From positions 62,001 through 126,000 of the forward strand of contig NZ_JABERD010000002.1 in assembly GCF_013044505.1 (NCBI RefSeq): a stretch of DNA of 64,000 nucleotides. Direction: 5' to 3'. Made by a program: the position numbers and the translations under genes. Under the pieces are notes generated by a model. It saw nothing but the letters and a program-made list of their open reading frames with translations. It had not been told where the DNA came from and ran no database searches. Position 1 is the stretch's first letter. Every line of letters begins with the position of its first letter. The stretch comes from Streptomyces sp. S3(2020) (GTDB lineage Bacteria; Actinomycetota; Actinomycetes; Streptomycetales; Streptomycetaceae). Positions 8,670 to 18,605 of the stretch are shown one piece after another.

Positions 8670-8683
8670 TGAGAGCGCTCTCA
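8670..8683. promoter_or_regulatory. 14-bp palindrome, sugar-repressor-like operator
   Basis: TGAGAGCGCTCTCA is a perfect palindrome 61 bases upstream of the protease start, in the 248-base region divergent from the PKS. It resembles the TGGGAGCGCTCCCA class bound by CebR-type LacI repressors in Streptomyces. It more likely serves the protease than the PKS. The rest of this gap shows no other clear element apart from the PKS ribosome binding site. Confidence 0.55.
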
Positions 8684-8857
8684 GGGGTGGGGCGCGGCAG
8701 ATCCTAGCGGCAGATCACTGACAGGTCCATACCAATCGACGGTCTCCGATTCTGACCGTCCAGGGCAACTGGCCGGGTTTCGGCCATCGTTGAAGACCTC
8801 CGACGTAGGCTGTTTCAAGATCCGCCGCGGAGCGGACTCCCCCTGACAGGAGGCCCG

Positions 8858-11800
8858 ATGGGTTTGGCGGAGGCGGTCGTGGTCCGGCCGGTGCCGGAGC
8901 TGCTCGCGGAGAACGCCGTACGGTACGGCGAGAAGCTCGCGTTCGCCGACGACCGGCGCGGCGTCAGCTGGGCCGAACTGGACCGACGGACCGCCCGGTT
9001 GGCGGCCGGACTCGGAGTCGAGCGGGGTACCCGGGTGGCGTTCTGCCTGGACAACAGTGTGGAGCTGGTCGAGGGACTGCTGGCCACCGTCCGTGCCGCG
9101 GCGATCGGTGTGCCGCTGCCCCCGCGCGCCACCCATGCCGAACTCGCGTACCTGCTGGCCGACTGCGATCCGGCCGTGGTGGTCACGGACCAGCGGCGGC
9201 TGCCGCGCATCGCGGGGATGGTCGCCGGGCGGGGGGTGCGTCTGGTGGTGACCGGTGAGGGTGAGGTGCCGGACGACGCGTCGCACATCGACGAACTCAT
9301 GGGCGGGGGCGGCCACATGCCCGGGGGTGGCCTCGGGACCGGGCGTGGCCCTGGGACCGGAGGCGGCCCTGGAGCCGGACGGAGCTCTGGGGCCGAGGGG
9401 GGCCTTGGGATCGCGGGTGGCTTTGCGGCCAGGGGCGGCCTTGAGGCTGGAGGCAGCCTCGGAGCCGAGAGCAACTCTGCGACCGTGGGCAGCCTTGAGG
9501 CCAGGGGCAGCGTTGAGGCCGGGGGCAGCGTTGAGGCCCGGGGCGGCCTTGAGGCCCGGGACTCGGTCGCTCCCCGTGACGATCTCGGGCTGGACGAACC
9601 GGCCTGGCTGCTCTACACCTCCGGCACCTCCGGGACGCCGACCGCGGCCGTGTCCAGCCAACGGTCCGCGCTCTGGTCCTCGTTCGCCTGCTATCTGCCA
9701 AGGCTGGGGCTCACGGACACGGACCGTGTGCTCTGGCCGCTGCCTCTGGCCCACACCTACGCCCACTCCCTCTGTGTGCTGGGCACGACCGTGGCCGGGG
9801 CGAGCGCGCGGATCACCTCGGCGCCCGATCCGGCCCGACTGGTGCGGCTGATCGGCGAGTTCGAGCCGACCGTGCTGGGTGGCGTGCCGCTCACCTTCCG
9901 GCAACTGCTCGACGGCGGCCTGGGCGCGGTGCCCTCCCTGCGGGTGTGTGTCACCGCGGGCGCGCCGAGCGACGCCGGTCTGCGGGAGGAGGCCGAGCGG
10001 CGTTTCGGCGCACCGCTCCTGGACGGCTACGGCTCCACCGAGACCTGCGGCAAGATCGCCATGGAGGCGGTGGGCGGGTCGCGGGTGCCGGGCGGCAGCG
10101 GGACGCCCGTGCCCGGCATGGAGGTGCGGCTGGTCGACCCGGACAGCGGGCTGGACGTGGTCGGGGCCGAGTCGTCGGTCGGGGCGCAGGGCTCGGTGGG
10201 CGGCTCGGTCCAGGGCTCGGTCCACAGCACCGTCGGCGGCCCGGTCGGCGGTGAGGGTGAGATCTGGGTGCGTGGCCCCGGTGTCATGCTCGGGTACCAC
10301 AACCGGCCGGAGGCGAGCGCCGATGCCGTACGCGACGGCTGGTACCGCACCGGCGACCTGGGCCGGCTCGGGGCGGACGGCACTCTGACCGTCACCGGCC
10401 GCCTGGGCGACCGGATCGTACGCGGCGGGGAGAACGTCGACCCGGCCGAGGTCGAGCGGGTGCTGCGCGATCTGCCCGGGGTGCGGGACGCGGCCGTGGT
10501 GGCACGGGAGCATCCGCTGCTCGGCGAGGTCCCGGTGGCGTTCGTGGTGCCGGCGGAGCAGTCGCTGGACCCGGCCGAGCTGCTGCGGGGGTGCGCGGAG
10601 CTGCTGTCGGCTCACAAAGTGCCCGAGGAGGTGCTTTTCACGCCGGCCGTCCCGCGTACGGCGGCGGGCAAGCCCCGCCGGGCGGTGCTGCGCGAGACGC
10701 TCGCCGAACGTCCCCCGGCGCCGGAGCTGGCACGGCTGGCCGCTCTCACGGCCGGTGAACGACGCGCCGCGCTCACGGAGTTGGTGTGCGCTCTGGCCGA
10801 GGCGATCCGGGGCACGGCGGCCGATCCCGGCACCGCGTTCGCCGATCTCGGCCTGACCTCGCTGGACGCCATGACCTTGTGGCACCGGCTCACGCTGCGC
10901 ACCGGACTGCGACTGCCGGCGACCCTGGTCTGGGACCATCCGAACCCGGCCGCGGTCGCCGCCTACCTGGACAGCCGGATGAGCGGTGACACAGACGCTC
11001 CCGCGTTCCCTCCCGCTCCCGGATCCTCTCCCGCTCCCGCGACGGCCGCTCCGCTCCGCGGCCCGGAGGCCGAACCGGTGGCGATCGTGGCCGTCGGCTG
11101 CCGTTACCCGGGCGGTGTGAGCTCCCCGGAGCACCTGTGGCGGCTGGTCTCCGACGGCGTGGACGCCACCGGCGACTTCCCCACCGACCGCGGCTGGGAC
11201 ATCGACGCCCTGCACCATCCCGACCCCGACCGGCTCGGCACGACGTACACCCGGCGCGGCGGCTTCCTGGACGATGTGGCCGGCTTCGACCCGCTGTTCT
11301 TCGGTATCTCCCCGCGCGAGGCGCTGGCCACGGACCCCCAGCACCGGCTGCTCCTGGAGGTCGCCTGGGAGACGCTGGAACGCGCCGGCATCCCCGCGCC
11401 GTCGCTGCGCGGCTCCAGCACCGGGGTGTACGTCGGTCTGATGCACGCCGGTTACGGCACCGGGCTCTCACCGCACGAGCTGGAGTCGCACATCGGCATC
11501 GGCTCGGCGGGCAGCGTGGCCTCGGGCCGGATCTCGTACGTCCTGGGCCTGCGCGGCCCGACCATGACCGTCGACACGGCCTGCTCGTCGTCGCTGGTCG
11601 CGATGGACCTGGCGGCGCGGGCGCTGCGCGCGGGCGAGTGCACGCTCGCGCTGGCCGGTGGCGTCACGGTGCTGTCGAGCCCGCAGCCGTTCATCGCGTT
11701 CAGCCGGCAGCGCGGACTGTCGGCGGACGGCCGGTGCCGGTCGTTCGCGGCCGACGCGGAAGGCACCGCGTGGGCCGAGGGCGTCGGCCTGGTGCTGCTG

Positions 11801-14800
11801 GAGAAGCTGTCGGACGCCCGACGCAACGGCCATCCGGTACTGGCCGTGCTGCGCGGGTCCGCGGTGAACTCCGACGGCGCGTCCAACGGGCTGACCGCCC
11901 CCAACGGCGAGGCGCAGCGCGAGCTGATCCGGCTGACGCTGGCCGACGCGGGGCTGGGCCCGGCCGACGTGGACGTGGTCGAGGGGCACGGCACGGGCAC
12001 CGCGCTCGGCGACCCGATCGAGGCCGGCGCCGTGCTGGCCACCTACGGACAGGGCCGTGACCGGACCGACCCGGTGTGGCTGGGTTCGGTCAAGTCGAAC
12101 CTCGGGCACTCACAGGCCGCGGCCGGGGTGGCCGGTGTGATCAAGATGATCGAGGCCATGCACCACGGCGAACTGCCCCGCTCGCTGCACGCGGAGCGGC
12201 CGTCGCCGCACGTGGACTGGTCCGCGGGCGCGGTGCGACTGCTCGACCGGGCACGACCGTGGCCGGAACGCGACCGGCCGCGCCGGGCCGCGGTCTCCTC
12301 GTTCGGGATCGGCGGCACCAACGCGCATGTGATCATCGAGCAGCCGTCGGAGGCGGACGGCACGGCCGAGGCCACGCGTCGACTGCCCGTGACCTCCTGG
12401 CTGGTGAGCGGCGGCGACGCGGCCGGTCTTCGGGCCCACGCCGGGAGACTCGCGGCGACACTGGCGGAAGCCGCCCCGGACGCGGCCGAGGAAGCCGCGC
12501 TGGACATCGCGTACTCACTGGCGACCACCAGGACCCCCCTGTCCCACCGCGCGGCCGTACTGGGCTCCGACACCACCGAACTGCTCGCCGGTCTACGGCA
12601 GTTGGCGGCCGGCGGCGAGGGCCCGGCACTCCTCGGGAACACCGTGCGCGGCACCCCCAAGCTGGCGCTGCTCTGCGCCGGCCAGGGCACGCAGCGGGTC
12701 GGGATGGGACGTGAACTCTCGGCGGCGTTCCCGGTGTTCGACGCGGCGTTCTCCGAAGTGTGCGAGTGGTTCCGGCCGTTGCTGGACCGACCGCTGCGGG
12801 AGGTCATCGACGATCCCGACAGCGGGCTGCTGGACCGCACCGACTACGCGCAACCCGCGCTGTTCGCCTTCGAGGTCGCCCTGCACACACTGCTCGCCGA
12901 CTGGGGCGTACGGCCGGACTACCTGGTCGGTCACTCGGTCGGCGAGCTCGCGGCCGCGTGTCTCGCCGGTGTGTTCTCGCTCGGCGACGCGGTCCGGCTG
13001 GTCGCCGCGCGCGGCAGGCTGATGGCCGCGCTGCCCGCCGGTGGCGCGATGGCCGCGGTGCGGGCGCCGGAGGCCGAAGTGGTGCGCCGGCTCGGCGAGG
13101 TGCCCGGCCGCGTCGCGATCGCCGCGGTCAACGGTCCCGCGTCCGTCGTGGTCTCCGGTGACGAGAGCGCGGTGACCGCGCTGGCCGACTCGCTCGGTGG
13201 CCGGAGCACCCGGCTGCGGGTGAGCCACGCCTTCCACTCGCCGCTGCTCGACCCGATGCTGGACGGGTTCCGGGCGATCGCCGAGACCGTGACCTACCAC
13301 CGGCCGACGGTACCGGTGGTGTCCACGGTGACCGGCCGCCCCGAGCCCGAGGCGCTCGCCACCGCCGACCACTGGGTACGGCAGGTGCGCGAGACCGTCC
13401 GGTTCGCCGACGCGGTGAACTGGCTGGCCGAGGCGGGTGTGACGGCTTTCGTCGAGGCCGGTCCCGGCGCCGCGCTGAGTGTGGCGGCCGAGGACTGTGT
13501 CGCGCCGGACGCGGGCGCCCTGTTCACGTCGTGCGCCGACGCGCGGGAAGCCCTCACGGGGCTGGCCTCGCTCCATGTGCACGGCGTTCCGGTCGACTGG
13601 CGGTCGGTGTACGCGGACAGCGGTGCCCGTCGTCGCCCGCTGCCCACCTACCCGTTCCAGCGGCAGCGCTACTGGCTGGACGCGGTACGGCATGCCGCCC
13701 CGGCCGGGCATCCGCTGCTGGGCGAGCCGCAGCCGGACGCGGACGGACCCGGTGTGCGGCACGCCGGGGTGCTGTCCGTCGTACGGCAGTCCTGGCTCGC
13801 CGACCATGCGATCGGCGGCCGGGTCCTGGTGCCCGCGACGGCGTTCGCCGAGCTGGTCTGCCACGCGGCCGGGACACCGGGTCCGGTCCGGCTGAGCGAA
13901 CTGGCCTTCCGGGAGCCGCTGGTCCTGCCGGAGTCGGAGCCGGTGCGCGTTCAGGTCGTCACCGGCGGTCCGGACGAGGCGGGGAACCGGCCGGTCGCCG
14001 TCTGGTCCCGGGCGGGTGACGCGTGGACGCGGCACGCCACCGCGACCATCGCCCCGGCCGGTGCGGCGCCCGCCGTTCCGCTCGGGGCTTGGCCGCCCAC
14101 CGGTGCCGAGCGGCTCCCGGTCGACTACGCACGGCTCGCCGCGCACGGCCACCACTACGGTCCGGCGTTCCGAGCGGTGACCGCGCTGTGGCGCCGGGGG
14201 ACGTCCCTGTACGCCGAACTGGCGCTGCCGCCCCGGGAAGCGGCGACCGCCGGCTCGTACACCCTGCATCCCGCGCTCCTCGACGCGGCGCTGCACGCCG
14301 CGCTCCTGGCGGAAGGTCCGGGCGAGGCGCGGGTCCCGCTCACCTGCGCCGGACTGACGGTGCACACCACCGGCGCCACCGCCGCCCGGGCCCAGCTGGA
14401 GCGGCTCGGCCCGGACGAGTTCCGGGTCGCTCTCACCGACCACGCCGGCCAGCCGATCGCCACGGTCGAGTCCCTGGTCACGCGGGTCCTTCCCGCCCAA
14501 CGGCCGGTCAGCCAGGCCGAGTTGTACGGCCTGGTGTGGCGGCCCGTCACGGCGGCCGGCGACGGAGACACGCGGCACGAACTGCTCGACCTGACGGGCA
14601 CCGGCGTCGGCGGCGACCTCCTCGACGGCACGGCACCCGGCGCGGACACCGGGCTTCTCGACGGCACGGCACCCGGCACGGACACCGGCCCCCTCGACGC
14701 GGCGGGACCCGACCTGGGATCCGACCAGCCCGACCGGGTGCGCAGGCTCCTCACCACCACGCTCGCGGGCGTACGGGAGTGGACCGCCGACGCGCGGCCG

Positions 14801-16996
14801 GGGCGGCTCCTGGTGCTCACCCACCACGCCACCGGAGACGATCCCGACCCGGCACAGGCCGCGGTCGCCGGACTCGTCCGCAGCGCCCAGTCCGAGCACC
14901 CCGGCCGGATCGCGCTGGTCGACCTCCGGGGTGGACCGGCGTCCCCGGCGGACCTCGACACGGCACTGCGCACCGGCGAACCCCAGGTGGCCCTCCGGGA
15001 CGGCGTGGTCCTCGCGCCCCGGCTGACCGCGGTGCGGCCACGGACGGCGGCACCCGCCCTCGATCCCGAGGGGACGGTACTGATCACCGGTGGCACCGGA
15101 GCGCTCGGCGCGAGCCTCGCCCGGTACCTGGTGGCCGAACACGGGGTCCGGCACCTGCTGTTGGCGAGCCGCGGTGGCCGTACCCCGGCCTGGGCCGCCG
15201 AACTCGACGCGACCGTGCGCACGGCGGCCTGCGAGGTGAGCGACCGCGCCGCCGTGGACGCTCTGGTCGCGTCCTGCCGGCCGGCGCTGACGGCGGTGTT
15301 CCATCTCGCCGGGGTCGTGGACGACGGCGTCGTGGACGGCCTGACCCCGCGGCGGCTGGCGACCGTGCTCGCACCGAAGGCGGACGGCGCCTGGCATCTG
15401 CACGAGGCCACCAAGGACCTCGGGCTGTCCGCGTTCGTGCTGTACTCCTCGGCCGCGGGCGTGCTGGGCCGCCCCGGACAGGCCAACTACGCGGCGGCCA
15501 ACGGCTTCCTCGACGCACTCGCCCGGCATCGCGTCGCACAGGGCCTGCCCGCGCAGGCCCTGGCCTGGGGCCCGTGGCACACCGCCGGGGACGACGGCAT
15601 GGCGGCCCAGATCCCGGCGCGTCAACTCGGCGACGGCGGTGTCCTGCCGGTCGACGAGGAGGAGGGCATCGTGCTGCTCGACCGCGCGCTGCGGACCCCG
15701 GAGCCGGTGCTGGTGCCGATCCCGCTGGACCTGCGGGCGCTCGGCGGTCCGGCCACCCCGCCGGTCCTCACGGACCTGGTGCCGAAGCGTCCGGCCGCCG
15801 CCCCGACCGCCGTCGCACAGGCGCCCGGCGCCTGGCGGGAGCGGCTCGCCTCCGTTCCGGCGGACGGGCGGGAGGCGGTGCTGGTCGAGCTGATGCGCGC
15901 CGAACTGGCCCTGCTGCTGGGCTTCGAGGACCCGGCCACCCTCCCCGCCGATCGCGCGTTCGGGGAGCTCGGCTTCGACTCGCTGATGGCGGTGCAGTTC
16001 CGCAATCGGCTCAGCGCGTTCACGCGCGTGCGGCTGGCGTCCACGATCGTGTTCGACCATCCGACGCTGCACTCACTGGCCGCGCACGTCCATGACGCCC
16101 TGCGCGAAGTCCTCCCGAACGCCCAAGCCGAAGCCGACGCCGAACCCGGGAGCGGTACCGACGGCGGGGACGAGCCGCCCTCCTACCGCTTCGGCCCCCT
16201 CTACCACCAGGTCCTGCGCGAGCGCGGCCCCCTGGAGGCGATGGGGCTGCGCTTCCTGGCGTCCCACGCCCTCCCGTCCTTCACCACCGCCGAACGCGAC
16301 CGGTACGCGGTCGCCCCGGTCCGGCTGGCACAGGGCGCGGGCACCACGCTGGCGTACATCCCGGACTACCTCACGCCGTACCATCGCGTCCCCGCCGGTC
16401 TGGCCAAGCAGTTCGACGGCGAACGCGACCTGTTCCTGCTGGAGCACCCCGGCCTCGGCGGCCGGAAAGCCGTGCCGGACAGTGCGGCCGCGGTCGTGCG
16501 GACACACGTGGACGCGGTCGGCGCCCTGTCGTCCGACGGACCGGTCGTCCTCGTGGGCTACTGCGCCGGGGGCGCGATCGCGCACGCCGTGGCCGGTGAG
16601 CTCGCCCGGTCGGGCCGGCCGCCGGCCGGCCTGATCCTGCTCGACGCCCACGCGGGTGTGCTGCGCCGGGACGACGAGCGGGCGCTGGCACTGATGACCG
16701 CCGGGGCCGAACTGCCGGACGACGTCGTCGCCGAGTTCGAGGACTCGCTGCTGATCGCCGGCGGCGGCTACGCGCGCGTGCTGGAGAACTGGGACCCGGA
16801 ACCGTCACCGGTCCCGACCCTGCTGGTGCGGGGCCGGCCGACCGCGCAGATGCGTCGCCTCGACCCCGAAGGGGAGTGGCTGCCGCACTGGCCGCTGCCG
16901 CACGACACCGCGGACGTCCCCGGCGACCACTACACCCTCGTCCACCACGACGCCGACACCACGGCCGCGGCGATGCGCGCCTGGCTGACGGCATGA
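8858..16996 (+). CDS. CoA-ligase/ACP-loaded type I PKS, single module with TE
   Basis: This 2,712-residue megasynthase has every domain needed for one loading step and one reducing extension. Order: acyl-CoA ligase (1-610; 'YTSGTSGTP' from Tyr253), ACP1 (Ser668), KS (738-1160; Cys909, His1044, His1084), AT (1268-1560; Ser1360 in GHSVGE and HAFH at 1457-1460, pointing to malonyl-CoA), DH (His1650 in HxxxGxxxxP, Asp1809), KR (GGTGALG at 2078, Tyr2211, VDD motif suggesting a B-type alcohol), ACP2 (Ser2375) and TE (2450-2712). There is no ER, so the chain should be alpha,beta-unsaturated. The TE nucleophile position is Cys2569 (GYCAGG), not serine. Iterative use is possible. AGGAGG precedes the ATG, and the halogenase follows after 37 bases. 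Product unknown. Confidence 0.93.
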   Translation: MGLAEAVVVRPVPELLAENAVRYGEKLAFADDRRGVSWAELDRRTARLAAGLGVERGTRVAFCLDNSVELVEGLLATVRAAAIGVPLPPRATHAELAYLLADCDPAVVVTDQRRLPRIAGMVAGRGVRLVVTGEGEVPDDASHIDELMGGGGHMPGGGLGTGRGPGTGGGPGAGRSSGAEGGLGIAGGFAARGGLEAGGSLGAESNSATVGSLEARGSVEAGGSVEARGGLEARDSVAPRDDLGLDEPAWLLYTSGTSGTPTAAVSSQRSALWSSFACYLPRLGLTDTDRVLWPLPLAHTYAHSLCVLGTTVAGASARITSAPDPARLVRLIGEFEPTVLGGVPLTFRQLLDGGLGAVPSLRVCVTAGAPSDAGLREEAERRFGAPLLDGYGSTETCGKIAMEAVGGSRVPGGSGTPVPGMEVRLVDPDSGLDVVGAESSVGAQGSVGGSVQGSVHSTVGGPVGGEGEIWVRGPGVMLGYHNRPEASADAVRDGWYRTGDLGRLGADGTLTVTGRLGDRIVRGGENVDPAEVERVLRDLPGVRDAAVVAREHPLLGEVPVAFVVPAEQSLDPAELLRGCAELLSAHKVPEEVLFTPAVPRTAAGKPRRAVLRETLAERPPAPELARLAALTAGERRAALTELVCALAEAIRGTAADPGTAFADLGLTSLDAMTLWHRLTLRTGLRLPATLVWDHPNPAAVAAYLDSRMSGDTDAPAFPPAPGSSPAPATAAPLRGPEAEPVAIVAVGCRYPGGVSSPEHLWRLVSDGVDATGDFPTDRGWDIDALHHPDPDRLGTTYTRRGGFLDDVAGFDPLFFGISPREALATDPQHRLLLEVAWETLERAGIPAPSLRGSSTGVYVGLMHAGYGTGLSPHELESHIGIGSAGSVASGRISYVLGLRGPTMTVDTACSSSLVAMDLAARALRAGECTLALAGGVTVLSSPQPFIAFSRQRGLSADGRCRSFAADAEGTAWAEGVGLVLLEKLSDARRNGHPVLAVLRGSAVNSDGASNGLTAPNGEAQRELIRLTLADAGLGPADVDVVEGHGTGTALGDPIEAGAVLATYGQGRDRTDPVWLGSVKSNLGHSQAAAGVAGVIKMIEAMHHGELPRSLHAERPSPHVDWSAGAVRLLDRARPWPERDRPRRAAVSSFGIGGTNAHVIIEQPSEADGTAEATRRLPVTSWLVSGGDAAGLRAHAGRLAATLAEAAPDAAEEAALDIAYSLATTRTPLSHRAAVLGSDTTELLAGLRQLAAGGEGPALLGNTVRGTPKLALLCAGQGTQRVGMGRELSAAFPVFDAAFSEVCEWFRPLLDRPLREVIDDPDSGLLDRTDYAQPALFAFEVALHTLLADWGVRPDYLVGHSVGELAAACLAGVFSLGDAVRLVAARGRLMAALPAGGAMAAVRAPEAEVVRRLGEVPGRVAIAAVNGPASVVVSGDESAVTALADSLGGRSTRLRVSHAFHSPLLDPMLDGFRAIAETVTYHRPTVPVVSTVTGRPEPEALATADHWVRQVRETVRFADAVNWLAEAGVTAFVEAGPGAALSVAAEDCVAPDAGALFTSCADAREALTGLASLHVHGVPVDWRSVYADSGARRRPLPTYPFQRQRYWLDAVRHAAPAGHPLLGEPQPDADGPGVRHAGVLSVVRQSWLADHAIGGRVLVPATAFAELVCHAAGTPGPVRLSELAFREPLVLPESEPVRVQVVTGGPDEAGNRPVAVWSRAGDAWTRHATATIAPAGAAPAVPLGAWPPTGAERLPVDYARLAAHGHHYGPAFRAVTALWRRGTSLYAELALPPREAATAGSYTLHPALLDAALHAALLAEGPGEARVPLTCAGLTVHTTGATAARAQLERLGPDEFRVALTDHAGQPIATVESLVTRVLPAQRPVSQAELYGLVWRPVTAAGDGDTRHELLDLTGTGVGGDLLDGTAPGADTGLLDGTAPGTDTGPLDAAGPDLGSDQPDRVRRLLTTTLAGVREWTADARPGRLLVLTHHATGDDPDPAQAAVAGLVRSAQSEHPGRIALVDLRGGPASPADLDTALRTGEPQVALRDGVVLAPRLTAVRPRTAAPALDPEGTVLITGGTGALGASLARYLVAEHGVRHLLLASRGGRTPAWAAELDATVRTAACEVSDRAAVDALVASCRPALTAVFHLAGVVDDGVVDGLTPRRLATVLAPKADGAWHLHEATKDLGLSAFVLYSSAAGVLGRPGQANYAAANGFLDALARHRVAQGLPAQALAWGPWHTAGDDGMAAQIPARQLGDGGVLPVDEEEGIVLLDRALRTPEPVLVPIPLDLRALGGPATPPVLTDLVPKRPAAAPTAVAQAPGAWRERLASVPADGREAVLVELMRAELALLLGFEDPATLPADRAFGELGFDSLMAVQFRNRLSAFTRVRLASTIVFDHPTLHSLAAHVHDALREVLPNAQAEADAEPGSGTDGGDEPPSYRFGPLYHQVLRERGPLEAMGLRFLASHALPSFTTAERDRYAVAPVRLAQGAGTTLAYIPDYLTPYHRVPAGLAKQFDGERDLFLLEHPGLGGRKAVPDSAAAVVRTHVDAVGALSSDGPVVLVGYCAGGAIAHAVAGELARSGRPPAGLILLDAHAGVLRRDDERALALMTAGAELPDDVVAEFEDSLLIAGGGYARVLENWDPEPSPVPTLLVRGRPTAQMRRLDPEGEWLPHWPLPHDTADVPGDHYTLVHHDADTTAAAMRAWLTA
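9301..9560 (+). repeat. Degenerate 18-bp repeats coding Gly/Glu/Ala-rich insert in ligase
   Basis: Codons about 148-238 of the PKS encode a low-complexity run of six-residue units such as GSVEAG and GGLEAR, from an 18-base unit that is clearest at 9490-9555. It interrupts the ligase N-domain between 'HIDELM' and 'LLYTSGTSG', where related ligases have a short surface loop. The reading frame is kept open throughout. Confidence 0.85.
10168..10251 (+). repeat. Gly/Ser/Val repeat insert in ligase domain
   Basis: A second low-complexity stretch, codons about 437-466, reads as GSVGGSVQGSVHSTVGGPVGG. It lies between 'LVDPDSGLDV' and 'GEIWVRGPGVMLGY', two parts of the ligase that are normally nearly adjacent. 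The bases are variants of GGCTCGGTC. Confidence 0.75.
14618..14689 (+). repeat. 36-bp tandem duplication in DH-KR linker
   Basis: Two near-identical 36-base units encode LLDGTAPGADTG and LLDGTAPGTDTG, followed by a decayed third copy beginning PLDAAGPD. They lie in the structural part of the KR, before its NADPH-binding domain. The length is a multiple of three, so translation continues. Confidence 0.9.
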
Positions 16997-17033
16997 GCCA
17001 CCGACACCGCACCAGGGAAACAGGAGTTGCCGT

Positions 17034-18491
17034 ATGACCCAGGAGTACGACCTGATCGTCGTCGGCGGCGGGCCCGCCGGCTCGACCGCCGCGACCGTCG
17101 TGGCCAAGCGCGGGCACCGGGTCCTGCTGCTGGAGCGGGAGACCTTCCCGCGCTACCAGATCGGCGAGTCGCTCCTGCCCGCCACGGTCCACGGCCTGTG
17201 CCGCATCCTCGGTGTCGCCGACGAGGTGCAGCGGGCCGGGTTCACCCTCAAGCGCGGCGGGACGCTGCGCTGGGGCCGTGACCCCGAGCCGTGGCAGTTC
17301 TCCTTCGCCATGACTCCGCGCGTCCCCGAGCCCACCGCGACGGCCTTCCAGGTGGAGCGCTCACGCTTCGACGAGATCCTGCTGCGCGGCGCCGAACGGG
17401 CCGGCGCCGAGGTCCGCGAGGGCAGCGCGGTGCGTCGTGCCGTCGCCGACGACGAGCGGGTGCGGGGCGTCGAGTACACCGACGCCGACGGCAACTCCCA
17501 TACGGTGTACGCCCGTTACGTCATCGACGCGTCCGGCAACACCAGCCGGCTGCACGGCGGGGTCGGCGGCGGGCGCGTGTACTCCGACTTCTTCCGCAAC
17601 CTCGCCGTGTTCGGCTACTTCGCGGGCGGGGCCCGGCTGCCCGAGCCGAACAGCGGCAACATCTTCTGCGCCGCGTTCGACGCGGGCTGGCTCTGGTACA
17701 TCCCGCTGCGTGACGACCTGACGAGTGTCGGCGCGGTGATCTCCCCCACGCACACGCCGGCCGTCCAGCGCGACGCGCGGGCCGCGTGGCGGGACATGAT
17801 CGCCGCCTGCCCCGAGGTGAGCCGGCTGGTGGCGAGCGTACCGGAGGCGACCGAGCAGCCGTACGACCAGGTGCGGGTGCGCAAGGACTGGTCGTACTGG
17901 AAGAAGGCCTTCTGGACTCCGGGCATGGCACTGGTCGGCGACGCCGCGTGCTTCGTGGACCCGGTGCTGTCCTCCGGCGTCCATCTGGCCACCTACGGCG
18001 CCCTGCTGGCCGCCCGTTCGGTGAACTCCGCGCTGGACGGCAGCGTGCCCGAGGAACTGGGCTTCGCCGAGTTCGAGACCCGCTACCGCCGCGAGTACCG
18101 CGTGTTCTACGACTTCCTCATCTCGTTCTACGACATGGAGCGCAACGAGGACTCGTACTTCTGGTCGGCGAAGAAGATCACGAAGGTGGAGCTCGGCGAG
18201 GCCGCCGCGTTCGCCGAGCTGGCGGGCGGGCTGGTGTCCCGCGACACGGCGGTCGTCCGCGCCGACTGGCACAGCTCGGCGGCCCAACTGGACGGCGCGG
18301 TGGAGAAGTTGGCGGCCTCCGACGGGCGTATCAACCCGCTGTTGTCCGCCCCGGTCGTCGGTGAGACCTTCCGCACCGGCAACGACCTTCAGGAGCAGGC
18401 CCTTTACGGCGGCCCGCTCGACGATCCCGGCCCGGCCGACCTCGACGGCCTGGCCGTCACGCCGGACGGTCTGTCCTGGGTCAAGGCGTGA
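17034..18491 (+). CDS. FADH2-dependent halogenase (carrier-bound phenol type)
   Basis: The 485-residue flavoprotein has the halogenase hallmarks: GGGPAGS at residues 11-17, the catalytic-lysine motif 'LKRGGT' (Lys73), and WLWYIP (219-224), which blocks monooxygenase activity. The sequence 'ETFPRYQIGESLLPATVHG' and the C-terminal 'FYDFLISFYDMERNEDSYFW' closely match, from memory, halogenases of glycopeptide assembly lines that chlorinate phenolic rings on carrier proteins. It follows the PKS after 37 bases with AGGAG upstream and is surely co-transcribed. I infer that it chlorinates an aromatic acyl group on ACP1 or ACP2. A flavin reductase is not in the cluster and would come from elsewhere. 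Confidence 0.93.
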   Translation: MTQEYDLIVVGGGPAGSTAATVVAKRGHRVLLLERETFPRYQIGESLLPATVHGLCRILGVADEVQRAGFTLKRGGTLRWGRDPEPWQFSFAMTPRVPEPTATAFQVERSRFDEILLRGAERAGAEVREGSAVRRAVADDERVRGVEYTDADGNSHTVYARYVIDASGNTSRLHGGVGGGRVYSDFFRNLAVFGYFAGGARLPEPNSGNIFCAAFDAGWLWYIPLRDDLTSVGAVISPTHTPAVQRDARAAWRDMIAACPEVSRLVASVPEATEQPYDQVRVRKDWSYWKKAFWTPGMALVGDAACFVDPVLSSGVHLATYGALLAARSVNSALDGSVPEELGFAEFETRYRREYRVFYDFLISFYDMERNEDSYFWSAKKITKVELGEAAAFAELAGGLVSRDTAVVRADWHSSAAQLDGAVEKLAASDGRINPLLSAPVVGETFRTGNDLQEQALYGGPLDDPGPADLDGLAVTPDGLSWVKA

Positions 18492-18605
18492 GCCCGGACT
18501 CCCCCGGCGGCTCGTAGAAGGCAGGTGTGGGACAGCGCTCGTTGACCTTGCCCCAGGGGGAGCCCGCAGCATCGGTGCACGGACCGGGCGGGCGGGGAGG
18601 CGCGA

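Noticed and set aside
12593..16072. A 1,159-codon open frame antisense to the PKS
   Set aside because: It lies wholly opposite catalytic PKS domains and its translation is Arg/Gly/Val-rich low-complexity text with no domain. Long antisense frames are a by-product of very high GC.
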